A stretch of 64,000 nucleotides of DNA from Actinoallomurus sp963736325 (GCA_963736325.1 CAVTOG010000014.1:62001-126000); one strand, 5' to 3'. Numbered from the stretch's first letter, positions 16,026 through 25,638 are shown. Program-made: numbers and translations. The notes: a model not told the origin generated them from the letters alone.

Positions 16026-16919
16026 TCAGCCGTGCGAGAAGCAGCCGGTCGGGGAGGAGTGCGCGGGGTCGAGGGCGTTCTCGATCTCGTGCGCGACCAC
16101 CGGGTCGAACGCGATCGCGACGTGCTCGTCGATGTCGACCGAGCACAGGTCCTGGACGGTCACGTTGTGGACGTTGCTCCCGCTCAGGAACTGCGTGTCG
16201 TACGGGGTCACGACCTCGTCGTACTTGGTCGAGATGACCGTGTAGTCCACGCCGGGCACCGTGTCGCCACCGGAGTTCAGCTTGGTGAGCGCGTCGGACC
16301 CGACGACCTGGTCGACGCACGCGGGGCAGGCCGAGTTCACGATGTCGATCGCGCCCGGGAAGGACTCCGCCAGGGTGGCGAGGCCGTCGAGCGTCGTGCC
16401 GTGGTTCGAGGGCGCCAGGCCGACGAGGGTGTGCACCTTCGCGGCACCGCCGAGGAACTTCAGGTAGTAGCGCGGCATCATGCCGCCCTGCGAGTGGCCC
16501 ACGAGGTCGGCCTGCGACGCGCCGGTGGCGGCCAGGACGCCGTCGACGAACGTGGAGAGCTGCGCGGCGGAGTCGGCCACCGGCGCGATCGCGCGCAGGA
16601 CCGGAATGTTCGGCATGGCGCCGTACGTGAGGGCGAAGACGCAGTAGCCCTTGTCCGCGAGGGCGGGGGCGTCGGTGACCCAGTTGACGCTGCCGTTGGC
16701 GAACGTGCCGTGGACGAGGACGACCGGGCGGGGATGCACGGCGCTCGGCTTGCACGACCAGTCGTTCGCGCCGGGCACACCGGACGCCGCCAGCGCCTTC
16801 GCGGCGTCGATCGGGTCGGTCGCGTTGGCGGGGGTGGACGTGCTCAGGACCAGACCGCCGGCCAGGAGGGTGGCGGCGGAGACAAGCAGTGACCGTAGTG
16901 CTCGAGGGCGGGGCAGCAC
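16026..16919 (-). CDS. Secreted class II-type lipase/esterase
   Basis: 297 residues from GTG 16919, chosen for its upstream GGAGGAACC; an ATG at 16985 would add 22 residues but place the signal peptide too far in. A signal peptide ending near ANA is followed by an alpha/beta hydrolase: VLVHGTFANGS (oxyanion), GHSQGGMMP (nucleophile Ser), with acid and His expected near YDEVVTPYD and DIDEHVA. Four or more Cys suggest disulphides of a secreted enzyme. It resembles the actinobacterial lipases with a GHSQGG box acting on acylglycerols. It is transcribed toward the terminator shared with the pathway operon and is not obviously related to it. Confidence 0.85.
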   Translation of the reverse strand: MLPRPRALRSLLVSAATLLAGGLVLSTSTPANATDPIDAAKALAASGVPGANDWSCKPSAVHPRPVVLVHGTFANGSVNWVTDAPALADKGYCVFALTYGAMPNIPVLRAIAPVADSAAQLSTFVDGVLAATGASQADLVGHSQGGMMPRYYLKFLGGAAKVHTLVGLAPSNHGTTLDGLATLAESFPGAIDIVNSACPACVDQVVGSDALTKLNSGGDTVPGVDYTVISTKYDEVVTPYDTQFLSGSNVHNVTVQDLCSVDIDEHVAIAFDPVVAHEIENALDPAHSSPTGCFSHG

Positions 16920-17762
16920 GGTTCCTCCGATGAGGGCGTGGGGGTGTCCAGGAGGGTCAGCGGGGGGCGGTCGGGCGTGCCCCATGGGTTCGTTGCGCGG
17001 TCGAACGTTGTTGTGAAGCGCGTCACAACGGTGTTACTGACCGGTAAACTAGCCTCCTGTTAAGGATTTGACTAGCGGGTAAAAGATAACGTTTAGATAA
17101 CGCGAAATGGGTCGGTCTGCGTCACGGTCCGGCGACGGTGCGTGGTCGCGTCGGGTGGGGTTCCGGGCCGGATCGGGTCTCTTCTCGTGTCCGTGTTTCG
17201 GTTCGCATTTCGGGCATTCCGAGTGGCGGCCGACGATATTTCTCGTCGTCCGTGTCATTTGACGCACACGATGGTATTCACGTTTTATTTCGGGGTGACT
17301 GTCGCGCGCCCAAGTAGAACCGGCGTCCGGTGGGCGCTCAAGCCCCTGGGCCGACATCGGTCAGGCCGTTGCCGGGTGTGGCCGCGGAATTCCGATGCGC
17401 GTACGTGCCGGGGTTCTCGGCCGAGTGGGGCTTGACCAGGCCAGATGTTGCCTTTGTTGCGAGAATTGGCCTCGGCGACGTTTTCTTTGGGATTCGGATT
17501 ACCGTGTTGACTGGCCGCTCGCGGCCATGGTCGGCGGTGGGGTCTGGCCGTTTTTGGCGGCGTATTGCGCGGCAAGGTATGTCTGTCCTTCTTGGCTACT
17601 CTCCACGCGCCTTCGATTGCTTAGTGTGCCGATTTGCCGGGATGTTCCCATTGGCCGCCCAACCCTGCCGCGGAGGTATTGCCTGCGGGCATGGAATGGT
17701 TCCCCGCCATATCCCGGGACGATGTCCCGAACAGCCCCGTACGGGGGCGGAGAGAGCCGGAG
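16920..17762. promoter_or_regulatory. Lower-GC divergent promoter region with an 8-bp direct repeat
   Basis: 843 bases between the divergent lipase and large secreted-protein genes, with noticeably lower GC than the genes (17,000-17,700). AGATAACG occurs at 17084-17091 and 17095-17102, exactly 11 bases apart, which fits two protein contacts on one face of the helix. Open frames across 17,140-17,630 lack codon bias and ribosome sites and are not called. A GGAGAG-type ribosome site precedes the ATG at 17,763. Confidence 0.45.
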
Positions 17763-20246
17763 ATGCGAAGAAGCATTCACTCGCGTGTTTTACGGATGGG
17801 TTCACCGGTGGTCGCGGTGCTGCTCGTGGCGGGGGCCACGGTCGGCCTGGACGGCGGTGCCACGGCCGTCGCCGCTGCTGGGGGGTCTTCTGTTCCGAGC
17901 GCTGCGGGGTCGGTGCTGCACAAGAGCGCCCACGACCTGACCCACAGCGGTACCGGACCCGCGAACCACGGCGACACGGTCAAGTGGGTCGTCGACTACA
18001 CGGACAACGGGACCGGGGCCGCGCCGGCGAGCATCACCGACCCGATCGCGGGCGCCCAGTCGTACGTCCCCGGTTCGCTGAGCGTCCCGCCGGGCTGGAC
18101 GCCGTCGTGGTCCAAGGACGGGACGACGTTCGAGGGCACCGACGCCGGCACCGCCACGACCGCGGTGCGGGCGAGCGACCCCTCCGCGCGGCCGGGCGGC
18201 ACGAGCGTGGACTCCGCGCTGCTCCCGCCCGTACAGGCCGTCGCCACCGCGACCGGCGGTGACGGGTTCACGCCGATCCTCTACCGCGCCGGCGACCGTA
18301 CCGAGGCCTGGAACATCTTCCACCACTCGAACGCGCCCGCCGCGGCACTGGTCTGCACCGACCTGACGACCGGGAAGGCCTGCGCGGGCGGCCCCTGGCC
18401 CAAGCCGCTGAACGCCGCACCCGGCGCGTTCGGCTCGGGCGCGACGGCCGATCTGTCGAGCACGCTCACCGAGCAGTACGTCTTCGATCCTGACCGGGCC
18501 GGCGTCGTCTACTACCCGGCGCTCAGCTCCGCCTCCGTCGGCGTGGGCTGCCTCGACCTCGCCGCCCGTGAGAACTGTGGGTTCTTCCCGCTCGTCGCCC
18601 GCGGCGGCTCACCGTCGAGCGTCAACGGCCTGGGCGGGATCGTGACCCAGGGCGGCGACCTGTACGCCGTCGCGTCGACGGGCCAGGTGCTGTGCCTGGT
18701 GATGGCCACCCGTACGCCGTGCGCCGGCCAGCCGTACGCGCCCATCGTCTCGCCCAACAACGACCAGCCGGGCATCGGCCACAGCGACTACCTCGGGGCG
18801 ATGACCGTCGGCGACGGCAAGATCTACGCGTCGTCGTCGCCGAACACCTCCTCCACCGGCGCGCACGCGCCCGTGCTCGGCTGCTTCGACCCCGCGACCC
18901 ACGCGGCCTGCGCCGGTTTTTCCAGCCCGTGGCCGCTCGGGGCAACGGGGAACTACACCTACAACGCCTACCTCGGCTACGACACCGCCGGCCACGCCGA
19001 CGGCGTGTGCGCCACGGTGGTGACCGGCGGCTCGCCGTCGACCACCTGCTACGGCTTCAGCGGGTCCCCGCACGCCGCACCGGCACTGGGCACACTTCCC
19101 TCCGGCGTCTTGACCTTCACTCCCGAGACGTACGCCGGGACCGACGGCCACACGCGCTCCTACATGGGCATGTGGGGAGGCGCCGTCGCCGGTGCCACGG
19201 TCTGCTACGACTGGACCACCGCCGCGCCGTGCCCCGGATTCCCCGCCTACCACCCGGGCGTCAACGGCGGCCAGACCCGCGACTACGGCTACGCCAACGA
19301 CACGACCAGCGGGTGCATGTACGGGCTCGGCGACGCGGGCGTGCTGTTCTCCCTCGACCCCACGACTGGCGCCTCGCCCTGCCTGCGCAGCGGCGCGACC
19401 GTACGCGTGAGCCCGGCGGCGTTCTACTGCGACGGCGGCACCGGGCACGTACGCGGCTACCGTGACGCCCGGCTGTCCGACATCGACATGGCCACGGTGA
19501 ACCTCGGCGCCTCGTCCGCGACCGTCACCGACGGGGACGGGGCCACGATCGTGACATCCGTGATCGCGGCGGACGGCAGCATCGACCTGTCCGGGATCTC
19601 CGTTGCCTCCCACCCGACCATCAGCGTCAACACGCGGCTCGTGCTGAAGAACGCCGACCACTTCTCCGGCGAGCTGGTGGTCACCTACGACGGTGACCCG
19701 CCGCAGGTCTGCTTCAACACGAAAATCGGTGACGGCTGCACGGTCACCGACGTGTCCAACACGGCCACCGGCTCCGACGTCACCGGCGACCTGACCTCCA
19801 ACACCGTGAAGCTGCCGGTCACGCCCGGCGCCCAATGCCAGCCGGACGTCACCGTCAACAAGGAGATCTGCGCGTCCGCGCTCTCGTCCCACTGCGGTCC
19901 GAACGGCGCCGGCCCCTGGGTCAAACAGACGCCCGGCGGGCTACTCGGCCTGCTCGGCACCGCGTACTGGCGCATCACCGTGGCCAACGCCGGCCCCGTG
20001 GACGCCACCCACGTGACCCTGGACGACGCCGTCGAGCCGTCGTGTGAACGCGCTGCGGGCACGTTCGACCTGGCCGCGAACCAGAGCAAGCAGTTCTACT
20101 GCTCGACGTTCCTGCTGCTCCTGCCACTGAAGAACACCGTCAGCGCGTCGTACGTCCCGATCAACTCACCGCCCGGCACCTGCCCGACGACAACGAAGTC
20201 GTCCTCGGCAATCGCCTGCGGCCTGCTCTGTCTGCTGAAGGAGTAG
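17763..20246 (+). CDS. Large secreted surface protein with DUF11-like domains
   Basis: 827 residues; ATG 17763 is preceded by GGAGAGAGCCGGAG and begins a signal peptide (RRSIHSRVLRMG, hydrophobic core, AVAAAGG). Next come a DUF11-like beta domain (about 45-130: DTVKWVVDYTDNGTG), a middle of about 400 residues with repeated blocks containing paired Cys and TG or TGxxC turns (for example CTDLTTGKAC, CFDPATHAAC, CYDWTTAAPC) that looks like a beta-propeller, and a C-terminal DUF11-like domain (YWRITVANAGPVDATHVTLDDAV). There is no LPXTG or membrane anchor. Such proteins are cell-surface or spore-associated; the function is unknown. A strong hairpin follows. Confidence 0.8.
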   Translation: MRRSIHSRVLRMGSPVVAVLLVAGATVGLDGGATAVAAAGGSSVPSAAGSVLHKSAHDLTHSGTGPANHGDTVKWVVDYTDNGTGAAPASITDPIAGAQSYVPGSLSVPPGWTPSWSKDGTTFEGTDAGTATTAVRASDPSARPGGTSVDSALLPPVQAVATATGGDGFTPILYRAGDRTEAWNIFHHSNAPAAALVCTDLTTGKACAGGPWPKPLNAAPGAFGSGATADLSSTLTEQYVFDPDRAGVVYYPALSSASVGVGCLDLAARENCGFFPLVARGGSPSSVNGLGGIVTQGGDLYAVASTGQVLCLVMATRTPCAGQPYAPIVSPNNDQPGIGHSDYLGAMTVGDGKIYASSSPNTSSTGAHAPVLGCFDPATHAACAGFSSPWPLGATGNYTYNAYLGYDTAGHADGVCATVVTGGSPSTTCYGFSGSPHAAPALGTLPSGVLTFTPETYAGTDGHTRSYMGMWGGAVAGATVCYDWTTAAPCPGFPAYHPGVNGGQTRDYGYANDTTSGCMYGLGDAGVLFSLDPTTGASPCLRSGATVRVSPAAFYCDGGTGHVRGYRDARLSDIDMATVNLGASSATVTDGDGATIVTSVIAADGSIDLSGISVASHPTISVNTRLVLKNADHFSGELVVTYDGDPPQVCFNTKIGDGCTVTDVSNTATGSDVTGDLTSNTVKLPVTPGAQCQPDVTVNKEICASALSSHCGPNGAGPWVKQTPGGLLGLLGTAYWRITVANAGPVDATHVTLDDAVEPSCERAAGTFDLAANQSKQFYCSTFLLLLPLKNTVSASYVPINSPPGTCPTTTKSSSAIACGLLCLLKE

Positions 20247-20252
20247 CGGCAC

Positions 20253-20287
20253 GTCGGGCGGCCCGCGATCTCTGCGGGCCGCCCGAC
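20253..20287 (+). terminator. Perfect terminator hairpin after the large secreted-protein gene
   Basis: A 14-bp perfect stem (20253-20266 with 20274-20287) closes a 7-base loop, six bases after the stop codon. It also lies just after the end of the convergent small secreted-protein gene, so it may serve both strands. Confidence 0.8.
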
Positions 20288-20337
20288 GGTGCTCGGTGCT
20301 CGGCGTTTTTGCGTCCGGGCGTCCGGGCGTTCGGCGC

Positions 20338-20844
20338 TCAGGCCAGCAGGGTGGTGATGTTGCACTCCATGGTCACCGTGCCGACGCCCGTGCAGCCGGG
20401 ACCCGCGCTACCCCACGTGCCCATACCGGCGGGAAGCGTCAGGAACACCCGGTAGAGCAGCGTGAACGCACCGGTCCCCGGGCCGAAAGCACCGGAGCTG
20501 GAGATCTGCGAAGTCGTCTGGTTCCACGGGTTGCTGCCGTAGCTCACCGCGTTGCCGTTACCGCCGTAGAGAACGGACTGGTCGCTCAAGGTGATCACCT
20601 GGTCGCAGGTCGTCGTCTCGGACCAGGTGAAATAGTTGCCGAACACCGTGCGGTCAACGGACCACACCGCCCCAGGCGTGTTACAGGTGATCGTGTAGTC
20701 CGCGTGCACCCCCTGCCCGGCCATGGTGGCGGTGATCGTACGCCCCCGCCCCGCCGTAGCCGCGTGCGCACCACCCGGGCAGACAATGGCCATTGATGCG
20801 GCCAGACCTAATGCCAGAACCGATGCGCGAATACGACTGAACAC
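20338..20844 (-). CDS. Small secreted protein of unknown function
   Basis: 168 residues from ATG 20844. A clear Sec signal peptide (MFSRIRASVLALGLAASMA, cleavage near AHA) precedes a mature domain of about 135 residues, rich in Thr, Gly and aromatic residues, with four or five Cys in positions that allow two disulphides (TCNTPG, TTCDQ, GPGCTGV, MECN). Predicted as a beta-sandwich by residue pattern. No family is recognised. It is convergent with the large secreted-protein gene across a shared hairpin, so both may be exported cell-surface components. Confidence 0.7.
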   Translation of the reverse strand: MFSRIRASVLALGLAASMAIVCPGGAHAATAGRGRTITATMAGQGVHADYTITCNTPGAVWSVDRTVFGNYFTWSETTTCDQVITLSDQSVLYGGNGNAVSYGSNPWNQTTSQISSSGAFGPGTGAFTLLYRVFLTLPAGMGTWGSAGPGCTGVGTVTMECNITTLLA

Positions 20845-21863
20845 GTACGCCCCTCGATCAGGGATGGCGACTCCATTCGGTCAGGAGCCGGTCGGTTTGA
20901 TGCTCTGTCGTTAACATCAAATAAGCGTCGAGTCCCACTGGATTTAGAACACCATTTGTTCGACGCAACGCACGCACCCCGCCTCGCCGACCGCACCCCG
21001 CCCCGCTTCATCCCGCCTCACGCCGCCTCACGTCGCGTTGCTTCACCTCGCCCTGCTTCGTCCCGCCTCACCTCAGCCGGGCAGGGCCGGCGGGTTGGGC
21101 GCGGTCCCAGGCGACCCGAGCGACCCAGGCGCGCCTCACGACTCCCACGCAGGACCCCGACGATCCCGAGACCTCGGGCGGACCCCAACGACCCCAAGAC
21201 CGCAGGCGGGCCCAAGCGGCCCAAATGGACCCAGCGCGGCCCTGACGGACCCAGGCGGTTCCGGCCGACCCCGATGACCTGGTCTGGCACGCCTTTGGTG
21301 CGCCTTTGGCATGCCTTGGAACGCTCGAACCTGATGCTGCGGACATCGGCCCTCCGGAGCGCGACCGACATGGCCCGCGGAGTAGTGCCCCGATGACATG
21401 GAGTAGCGGCGTGGTCGGATGTCCCAGGTCTACGGCATTTGCCGATTCCGACGAGCTCGATTTTCCAGTGCTGATTTCGCGTCATCTTCTCGATTGACGC
21501 TTGAACGTGGCTTTCTACTATCCGAGATGCTGTGCTCTGCTGCGCATCTCCCCGATCGCGCGGCGGCCTTGTGGCATGGCGGGTAGCGGAGGGCAACAGA
21601 TGATCACGGTACGAGCCTCGGCGACGTGCGGCCGCATGTCGCCCGAGATGTCGACGAGACCGGCGTGATGAGCGTCGTACCTCACGAACTCACCTCTGCC
21701 GGGCGACCGGCCGAACGCTCCGACGCCGCACTTGGCGACGGCACCCAGAGGCCCGTTGAGGGTTGCGGATATCACCAGGCCGGCAGGCCGGGGATGGCCG
21801 CGATGAGCCGCTGACAGATCTGCTCGGGGCCGCGGGACCGCGTGAACACAGAAGGGTGCGCAG
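20845..21863. other. 1-kb non-coding region with low-complexity C-rich repeats
   Basis: No gene is supported. From about 20,970 to 21,080 the sequence repeats CCCGCCTCAC-like units, and from about 21,110 to 21,270 it repeats GACCC-containing units of roughly 9-20 bases with drift. Open frames across it on both strands are by-products of this composition. The stretch from 21,400 to 21,860 has normal composition and holds the likely promoter of the RfbH-like gene; no clear promoter hexamers are visible. Confidence 0.45.
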
Positions 21864-23168
21864 GTGAGTGGGCACAAGGAAATGGTGCTGGACGAGGTCC
21901 GTAAGTACCATCAGGACATACAGCCGCAGGGAGGGTTCGTACCGGGCACCACGGAGATCTGGCCCTCCGGCGCGGTACTGACCGAAGAGGACAGAGTCGC
22001 TCTGGTCGAGGCCGCCCTGGACATGCGGATCGCCGCGGGCCGCAGCTCACGTAGCTTCGAGTCGGCCTTCGCCCGCAGGCTGGGTCGTCGCAAGGCACAC
22101 CTGACCAACTCAGGGTCCTCCGCCAACCTCCTGGCCCTGTCGTCGCTGACCTCTCACGTTCTCGAGGACACACGCCTCGTGCCCGGCGACGAGGTGATCA
22201 CGGTCGCGGCGGGCTTCCCGACCACGGTCAACCCGATCCTGCAGAACGGCATGGTGCCGGTCTTCGTCGACGTCGAACTCGGCACGTACAACACCACCCC
22301 GGAACGCATAGCCGAGGCGATCGGCCCCCGCACCCGCGCCATCATGATCGCGCACGCGCTCGGTAACCCCTTCGAGGCCGCCGAGGTCGCCCAGCTCGCC
22401 GAGGACCACGACCTGTTCCTGATCGAGGACAACTGCGACGCGGTCGGCTCGACGTACAACGGGCAGCTCACCGGCTCGTTCGGCGACCTCACGACCGTCA
22501 GCTTCTACCCGGCGCATCACCTGACCATGGGTGAGGGCGGCTGCGTACTGACCTCGAACCTGGTGCTCGCCCGAATCGTGGAGTCCCTCCGCGACTGGGG
22601 CCGCGACTGCTGGTGCGAGCCCGGCGAGAGCAACACCTGCCTGAAGCGCTTCAAATACCAGATGGGTACGCTGCCGGAAGGCTACGACCACAAGTACATT
22701 TTCTCGCACGTCGGCTACAACCTGAAGGCCACCGACCTCCAGGCGGCACTCGGCCTGACGCAGCTCGCCAAGCTGGACAGCTTCTGCGAGGCGCGGCGCC
22801 GCAACTGGCGCCAGCTGCGAGAAGGCCTCGACGACATGCCGCACCTGCTGCTGCCGGAGCCGACGCCGGGCAGCGACCCGAGCTGGTTCGGCTTCGTCAT
22901 GACCGTCGATGCCGACGCCCCCTTCACCCGGGCCGAACTCGTGGAGTACCTCGAGGACCGCAAGATCGGCACCCGCCGGCTGTTCGCCGGCAACCTGACC
23001 CGGCACCCGGCGTACATCAACCAGCCCCACCGCGTGATCGGTGACCTGGCCAACAGCGACGTCATCACCGAGCACACCTTCTGGATCGGCGTCTACCCAG
23101 GCCTGACCGAGGAGATGCTCAACTACGTCATCACCTCCATCCGGGAGTTCATCACGGCCCGCATCTGA
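21864..23168 (+). CDS. rfbH: RfbH/E1-type NDP-4-keto-6-deoxyhexose 3-dehydrase (PMP, [2Fe-2S])
   Basis: 434 residues from GTG 21864 (GAAGGG upstream), matching the family's 435 or so. It has the DegT/DnrJ/EryC1 fold, but the usual PLP-Lys is His in FYPAHHLTMGEGG. It also has the iron-sulphur cysteines DNCDAVG and DCWCEPGESNTC, and GYDHKYIFSHVGYNLKATD as in RfbH, ColD and SpnQ. These enzymes use PMP and a [2Fe-2S] cluster to remove the C3 hydroxyl of CDP- or dTDP-4-keto-6-deoxyhexoses in 3,6-dideoxyhexose or deoxysugar routes. No reductase partner, nucleotidyltransferase or 4,6-dehydratase is near, so the sugar must be completed by genes elsewhere. Confidence 0.88.
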   Translation: MSGHKEMVLDEVRKYHQDIQPQGGFVPGTTEIWPSGAVLTEEDRVALVEAALDMRIAAGRSSRSFESAFARRLGRRKAHLTNSGSSANLLALSSLTSHVLEDTRLVPGDEVITVAAGFPTTVNPILQNGMVPVFVDVELGTYNTTPERIAEAIGPRTRAIMIAHALGNPFEAAEVAQLAEDHDLFLIEDNCDAVGSTYNGQLTGSFGDLTTVSFYPAHHLTMGEGGCVLTSNLVLARIVESLRDWGRDCWCEPGESNTCLKRFKYQMGTLPEGYDHKYIFSHVGYNLKATDLQAALGLTQLAKLDSFCEARRRNWRQLREGLDDMPHLLLPEPTPGSDPSWFGFVMTVDADAPFTRAELVEYLEDRKIGTRRLFAGNLTRHPAYINQPHRVIGDLANSDVITEHTFWIGVYPGLTEEMLNYVITSIREFITARI

Positions 23169-23593
23169 CGACACCTCATGGTCCGCCAAGTCGTCGGCCA
23201 CCAAGAAGCCGAGCCGCTGGCCTTCGGATCACTGTGCCGGCGGACCAGCGCGTTAGCGGATCGACCGTGCGGCCGGATCGTCGTCCCCTCGGGGTGCACC
23301 ATGGCCGGGGTCGTCGGGTCGCCGCCGCGGCGTCATGCCGTCAAGTCACCAAGCCGCCGTGCCCCGTGCCGCCGTGCCGCCAAGCCGTCGGGTCGTCCGG
23401 GCATCGAGCCGTCGAGCCGTCGGGCTTCGGTCGTTGAGCGCTTCCCTTAATCTGCGCCGAACCAGGTCAAGCCTCGACGAAAGCACCTCCGTTTTCTAAC
23501 TTCTCACCCACTATTCGCCCTCGTGGACGATCTATACCGTCATGCCTGGGAGATCGATTTCTCGCCCGCCGGCTCGACTGCCCGAGGAGTCCC
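23169..23593. other. Intergenic region with GCCGTGCCGCC-type low complexity
   Basis: 425 bases with no supported gene. From 23,330 to 23,440 short degenerate GCCGT and CGTCGGG units recur. From 23,450 to 23,560 GC drops, which probably marks the promoter of the DUF4185 gene. No hairpin or known RNA motif is seen. Confidence 0.35.
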
Positions 23594-24703
23594 ATGTCCA
23601 GGTCGTCCCGTTCCAGATCCCTCGCCGAACTCGGCGTCGTCAGCCGCCGTTCGGTACTTGGCGCCGGTCTCGGAGCCGGTGCGCTGGCCGCGCTGCCCGG
23701 CACCGCCCGCGCCACCGGACGCAAGCCTGCCCTCACCGGCGGAGCCAAGATCAAGAACCTCACCGGCCCCGCCGAGACGGGCGCGTTCGCGGCGCCCTGG
23801 ACCGACCTGGGCATCCCCGCGCGGTGCCCGGACGGGTCGATGCTGTTCGTCTGCGGCGACACGTTCGACGGGAACGGTGTGGGTGGCCCGGACTGGCGCG
23901 CGCCGGTCGGGTTGCGGTCCAGCAGTTCCAGCCTGAGCTCCCTGCGCATCGACGGCAGCGTCGGCGGCGCGCACGCGGACGGACTCGTTGCCGAGGGCCA
24001 CGTCCCAGCGCCCGGCGGGAACACCACGGCCATCCCGTCTGACGTGTTCACCATCGGCGGGACGATGTACATGCACCTGATGCGCGGCGTAATTTTCCAG
24101 ACCGACCACTCCGACTTCTGGCGCTCCAACGACAACGGCCAGACCTGGGAGTACCTCTGCCAGTGGCCCGGCAACCAGTACAACGGCCAGTTCCAGCAGA
24201 AGTCGTACGCGGTCGCCGACGACGGCTACTGCTACGTGCTGTCGACGGTCTTCAACCGTGACGTCGTGTCCGACCTGCTGCTGCACCGCGTACCGCAGAC
24301 GCAGCTCGGCAACCCGTCGGCGTACCAGCCATGGGGATACGCGGGCGGCGCCTGGGCATGGGGCAACTACCCGACGTCCATCACCGGGTCACGCAAGTGG
24401 GGCGAGATCTGCTTCCGCGCGATGGACGGGCAGTACGCCTTCACCTGGCTGAACATGGACGTTCTCTCGATGCGTGCCCAGGTCTTCCCCCTTCCGACCG
24501 CGAACCTTTTCACCACGCCCGAGCAGACGATCATCGTCCCAACGGTGCCCGGCGCCGAAAGCGGGAACGCCGTCGCCAGCCCGTACGGCGGCTTCATCTT
24601 CCCGGGCTCGACGTTCTCGAACTTCCACATCGCCGTCAGCCAGTGGTACGACAACCAGAACTACCGCGTCATGCAGTACCGCATCGACGGCCTGGCGTCC
24701 TAG
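23594..24703 (+). CDS. Tat-exported DUF4185-like protein
   Basis: 369 residues from ATG 23594 with GAGGAG upstream. A twin-arginine signal (SRRSVLGAGLGAGALAALPG, cleavage after ARA) is followed by a domain with WTDLGIPARCPDGSMLFVCGDTF, TTAIPSD, DFWRSNDNGQTWEYL and a C-terminal SQWYDNQNYRVMQY block. This is the pattern of DUF4185, a five-bladed-propeller-like fold seen in secreted actinobacterial proteins and near glycan-active enzymes. An extracellular carbohydrate-binding or hydrolytic role is likely, but no catalytic residues are assigned. A 21-bp tandem repeat follows its stop. Confidence 0.75.
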   Translation: MSRSSRSRSLAELGVVSRRSVLGAGLGAGALAALPGTARATGRKPALTGGAKIKNLTGPAETGAFAAPWTDLGIPARCPDGSMLFVCGDTFDGNGVGGPDWRAPVGLRSSSSSLSSLRIDGSVGGAHADGLVAEGHVPAPGGNTTAIPSDVFTIGGTMYMHLMRGVIFQTDHSDFWRSNDNGQTWEYLCQWPGNQYNGQFQQKSYAVADDGYCYVLSTVFNRDVVSDLLLHRVPQTQLGNPSAYQPWGYAGGAWAWGNYPTSITGSRKWGEICFRAMDGQYAFTWLNMDVLSMRAQVFPLPTANLFTTPEQTIIVPTVPGAESGNAVASPYGGFIFPGSTFSNFHIAVSQWYDNQNYRVMQYRIDGLAS

Positions 24704-24725
24704 GGCACCCCTAGCCGCCCCAGCC

Positions 24726-24809
24726 GACCGAAGATCCGCCCCGGCCGAACGCGGACCCGCCCCGGTCGATCGCAAACCCGCCCCGGTCGGCCGAGAACTC
24801 GCCTCGGCC
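24726..24809. repeat. Four tandem copies of a 21-bp repeat
   Basis: Four consecutive 21-base units share the core CCGCCCCGG, preceded by a variable GA-rich part; the last copy is the most divergent. It lies between the DUF4185 stop and the end of the convergent DinB-fold gene. The length is a multiple of three and would read as a Gly-rich heptapeptide on the minus strand, but the real minus-strand gene stops before reaching it. Confidence 0.7.
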
Positions 24810-24930
24810 GGTCATCGCTGCGAGGCCGTCGTCCTCGCCTCGTGGCCACTCCCGTCCGTTGCCGCCGGCGCCCTGCTGCTTTCCCCGCCGGGTCGACGTT
24901 CGGGGCTCGGCGGCGTGAACCGTGCGCGGG

Positions 24931-25638
24931 TCATGACCTCCAGTCCGGGGCGGGGAGGGGCCACGGGGGCGGTGACGGCCAGGTCGACGCGGGTCCGCGA
25001 CCGGTGAGCCAGCCCAGGATGTCGTGCGCCGTGCCGCTGACCTCCGGGCCTTCGCCGAGGCGTACGTCCAGGTCGAGGTCGCTGGTGCGGATGCGGCCCA
25101 CGGCCACGTCGTCGTCGAGTCGCAGCGCGGCGATGGTGTCGTTGAGCTCCCAGGCCACGTAGGTGAGCGGCCAGTCGGTGTAGGAGAACCCCACGTCCAG
25201 ATCGACGTGGTGCGCTTCCAGCTCACGCCACCGGCGATTCAGGACGTACCAGGCGGGGTGTGCCCATCCGGCACGCGCGCGTACGGTCGCGCGCCACGCC
25301 GGCTCGGGCATCGTGCGGATCTGCAGCGCGAGGCGCTCGATCGAGATCTGAAGCTCGGCCCGCAGCTCCTCGATCGGCCGGCCCGAACTCGCGCGTACGC
25401 CCGCGGCGCGCGTCTCATCGCTCGGGTACTGCGGGTACTCCTCGCCCGTACGGGCCCATTCGAGGAGGTTCCAGTACGAGTCGGCATTGCGCGCGATGTG
25501 CGCGAGCACGTGGCCGCGGGTCCAGCCGGCCAGCCGCGATGGACCTCGAAGGTCCTCGTCGGTCAGACGATCCGCGGTCAGCATCACCCGCTCGCTCGCC
25601 GCATCGATCTCTTTCAGCGTCGTACGCACGTCGTCCAC
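24931..25638 (-). CDS. Mycothiol-dependent maleylpyruvate isomerase-family (DinB-fold) protein
   Basis: 235 residues; GTG 25638 is chosen because AAGGAGAG lies six bases upstream, while the longer ATG starts lack one. The N-terminal four-helix bundle has LTDEDLRGPSRLAGWTRGHVLAHIARNADS, where the His of HVLAH and later His residues (ELEAHHVDLD) form the metal site of this family. A smaller C-terminal alpha/beta (SCP2-like) domain follows. Members are mycothiol S-transferases or isomerases. The substrate is unknown. A similar gene lies at 29,462-30,271. Confidence 0.8.
   Translation of the reverse strand: MDDVRTTLKEIDAASERVMLTADRLTDEDLRGPSRLAGWTRGHVLAHIARNADSYWNLLEWARTGEEYPQYPSDETRAAGVRASSGRPIEELRAELQISIERLALQIRTMPEPAWRATVRARAGWAHPAWYVLNRRWRELEAHHVDLDVGFSYTDWPLTYVAWELNDTIAALRLDDDVAVGRIRTSDLDLDVRLGEGPEVSGTAHDILGWLTGRGPASTWPSPPPWPLPAPDWRS

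Noticed and set aside
17142..17630. Small genes upstream of the large secreted-protein gene
   Set aside because: Open frames on both strands have no codon bias or ribosome sites and lie in lower-GC promoter DNA.
20970..21280. CRISPR-like array or gene
   Set aside because: Repeats are short, drifting and unevenly spaced, and open frames across them lack ribosome sites and codon bias.
21864..23168. Ordinary PLP sugar aminotransferase
   Set aside because: The PLP-binding Lys is His and iron-sulphur Cys are present, which defines the RfbH/E1 dehydrase group.
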